From Paraclostridium tenue (GTDB lineage: Bacteria; Bacillota; Clostridia; Peptostreptococcales; Peptostreptococcaceae), in NCBI RefSeq assembly GCF_039521565.1, contig NZ_BAAACP010000004.1, positions 108,719 to 172,718 on the forward strand: a stretch of DNA of 64,000 nucleotides. Direction: 5' to 3'. This document shows, one piece after another, positions 62,274-64,000 of the stretch (position 1 is its first letter; each line of letters starts with the position of its first letter). The notes beneath the pieces were generated by a model. The model had not been told where the DNA came from. It saw only the letters and a list, made by a program, of their open reading frames with translations, and ran no database searches. The translations under genes and the position numbers were made by a program.

Positions 62274-62283
62274 AAGTAGTTAT

Positions 62284-62320
62284 ATAAATATGAGTAGCAT
62301 ATGCTACTCATATTTTTTTG
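62284..62320 (+). terminator. Intrinsic terminator after srtB
   Basis: AAATATGAGTAGCAT/ATGCTACTCATATTT with no spare loop and T-run. Confidence 0.9.
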
Positions 62321-62440
62321 CGATTTTAAAGAAAATTTTGGGGTAAAAATATCAAATGATAAATATTTACATAATTTGGAGTTATTTAGTTTAATAAAAT
62401 TTTATTTAAATTAAGAAAGCAAGGGGAGAATGGTAATAAA

Positions 62441-64000
62441 ATGAGTAAAAAAAATAATGTTAAAAAGACAATTGTGGGAGTAATTACAACAACAGTGATT
62501 TTGCAATCAATGATGGTAAATGCATTAGCAGATGAAATAGAATCTAATAATAAAAATGAAACTAGCACTAATTTAAAAAAAGAAGAATCTTTAGATTCAG
62601 TTTCTATGGATAAAAAAATTGAACCATATACAGAAATTTCTAATCCTGAAAATATAGACACTAAAACTAAAAATGAAATTAAAGATGATAGCATAAATCT
62701 TGAAGACAAACCTGTAGTAAATAACAATGATAAAGATATAAATGAAAAAGTTAAAGGCAGTGAAATAATTGATATTAAAGATATAAATTTAAAAAGAGCA
62801 ATAAATGAACAGTTAAGAAAGAAAGATTTGGATGCAGATATAAGTAAGTCTGAATTAGAATCCTTAAAAAGGTTAAATGTACATGAGTCAAATATATCGA
62901 ATTTAGATGGACTACAATATTGTATAAATTTAATTAGCTTACATTTAGATGGAGAAAAAATAAGTGATATAAGTCCTATATCTAAATTAACTAAATTAAC
63001 TTACTTATATTTAGATGGAGATATGATAAGTGATATAAGTCCGATATCAAACTTAACAAATTTAGTTACTTTGTACTTAAATAGAAATCAAATAAGTGAT
63101 ATAAGTCCGATAGCCAATTTAAAAAATTTAGTTAAATTATCTTTATCTCAAAATCAAATAAGTGACATAAATCCAATAGTAAATTTAACAAAATTAGTTG
63201 AATTACACTTAACTGATAATCAAATAAGTGATATAAGCCCAATAAGGAATTTAACTAACTTAAATTATTTGCATTTAGATTTTAATCAAATAAGTAATAT
63301 AAAACCCATAGAGAGCTTAACTAAATTAAAAATGCTTCTTTTAGGTTATAACCAAATAAGTGATATAAGTTCTATAGGAAGTTTAACTAATTTAACAGGT
63401 TTATTCTTAAGTGATAATAAGATAAATGATATAAATTCTATAAAAAATTTAACCAATTTAAGTTATTTGAATTTAAATAATAATAATATAAGTAATATAA
63501 ATTCTTTAGAAAAGCTAACTAAATTAAGATTTTTAAACTTAGGATCTAATCAGATAAGTAATATAAGTTCTATAGTTAACTTAAATCATTTAATTTTTTT
63601 ACAATTAGATAATCAAAATATAAAATTGAAATCAAAAGAAGTAAAACAATTAGGATCTATAGAAATTGATAACATAGTAACTGATAAAATGGGAGATAAA
63701 ATAGCTCCGTCAAATATTTCTGGAAATGGATTATATGATAAAAATACTAATAAAATTTTATGGAAAGATATAAATAGTAATAGTGAGAGTTATTCTTTTT
63801 CAAAGAATGTAAATGTTGGTAAGGCAAATTCTGAATTTTCAGGGAATGTAACTCAACCAATAGTACTTATAAAAAATGAAATACCAATAATAAATGCGAG
63901 TGATAAGACAATAAAAGTTGGAGAAAAGTTTAATCCAATGGAAGGTGTAACGGCAACAGATAAAGAGGATGGGAATATAACAGATAAGATAAAAATTATA
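62441..64000 (+). CDS. Leucine-rich-repeat surface protein (internalin-like), 3' truncated by the window
   Basis: The frame runs open for 520 codons to the window end. It has a signal peptide (about 1-28, ending NALA), an acidic linker (about 29-105), a cap region, ten 22-residue leucine-rich repeats of the type L-x-x-L-x-L-x-x-N-x-I-S-D-I-S-P-I (about 165-390), an inter-repeat region, and the start of a Big/DUF5011-type domain (KTIKVGEKFNPMEGVTATDKEDGN). This is the internalin-type surface protein plan. ATG 62441 follows AGGGGAG at 12 bases. Its position behind srtB suggests wall anchoring, not testable here. Confidence 0.9.
   Translation, partial: MSKKNNVKKTIVGVITTTVILQSMMVNALADEIESNNKNETSTNLKKEESLDSVSMDKKIEPYTEISNPENIDTKTKNEIKDDSINLEDKPVVNNNDKDINEKVKGSEIIDIKDINLKRAINEQLRKKDLDADISKSELESLKRLNVHESNISNLDGLQYCINLISLHLDGEKISDISPISKLTKLTYLYLDGDMISDISPISNLTNLVTLYLNRNQISDISPIANLKNLVKLSLSQNQISDINPIVNLTKLVELHLTDNQISDISPIRNLTNLNYLHLDFNQISNIKPIESLTKLKMLLLGYNQISDISSIGSLTNLTGLFLSDNKINDINSIKNLTNLSYLNLNNNNISNINSLEKLTKLRFLNLGSNQISNISSIVNLNHLIFLQLDNQNIKLKSKEVKQLGSIEIDNIVTDKMGDKIAPSNISGNGLYDKNTNKILWKDINSNSESYSFSKNVNVGKANSEFSGNVTQPIVLIKNEIPIINASDKTIKVGEKFNPMEGVTATDKEDGNITDKIKII

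Noticed and set aside
62900..63600. Repeats as a CRISPR array
   Set aside because: The 66-base periodicity is in frame and encodes 22-residue leucine-rich repeats.

Overview
The window is very AT-rich, Gram-positive DNA. The flagellar genes with a fused FliR-FlhB, a spore small acid-soluble protein, Cys-rich spore-type proteins, a SigV/RsiV pair, a sortase B and the GGGtGRT/scaffold pair point to an anaerobic, motile, spore-forming member of the Peptostreptococcaceae (relatives of Clostridioides, Paraclostridium, Romboutsia or Terrisporobacter). The genus cannot be fixed from sequence reading alone.

Layout. 1-6713: end of a flagellar export/rod operon (fliP partial, fliQ, fliR-flhB fusion, flhA, fliA, two flgG-type genes), with no flhF or flhG between flhA and fliA. 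7379-15541: an unknown membrane protein, an oligopeptide-binding lipoprotein that is circularly permuted, an amino acid permease, an SH3/3D cell-wall protein with WalR-type boxes, and a dicarboxylate/amino acid symporter. 15599-19456: a TPP-riboswitch-controlled thiamine salvage operon (thiD-thiM-tenA-thiE-thiT). 19574-29928: an interrupted small gene, a 5'-3' exonuclease, brnQ behind a leader-peptide/tandem-terminator leader, an APC permease, sigV-rsiV plus a 31-aa membrane peptide, pckA and hpf.

30064-41221: a DUF898-type protein, a MacAB-like efflux operon, two related Cys-rich coiled-coil proteins (likely spore surface), a NifU-like scaffold plus GGGtGRT protein, a lone nitrogenase-component-1-like protein, a cell-wall amidase and a YhfC-type membrane protease. 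41287-43342: a flavodoxin with a Fur-type promoter, a second copy of that promoter that appears to drive a terminator-ended small RNA, RNase H and a spore SASP. 43472-54941: two sensor kinases of the same unusual architecture flanking a MATE pump, a nitroreductase, an AgrB-like protein without catalytic residues, an EAL phosphodiesterase that seems to start at ATA, and a symporter with a Fur-like box. 55062-64000: an autoregulated XRE operon, a TetR-MMPL-heptad-repeat secreted protein operon, a pentapeptide-repeat protein, sortase B and the start of a leucine-rich-repeat surface protein that runs off the window.

The observations I rate highest are the circularly permuted OppA (8710-10374), the candidate Fur-controlled sRNA born from a 37-bp promoter duplication (41890-42073), and the brnQ attenuator leader (23195-23508). 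No tRNA, rRNA, CRISPR array, insertion sequence or prophage was seen.
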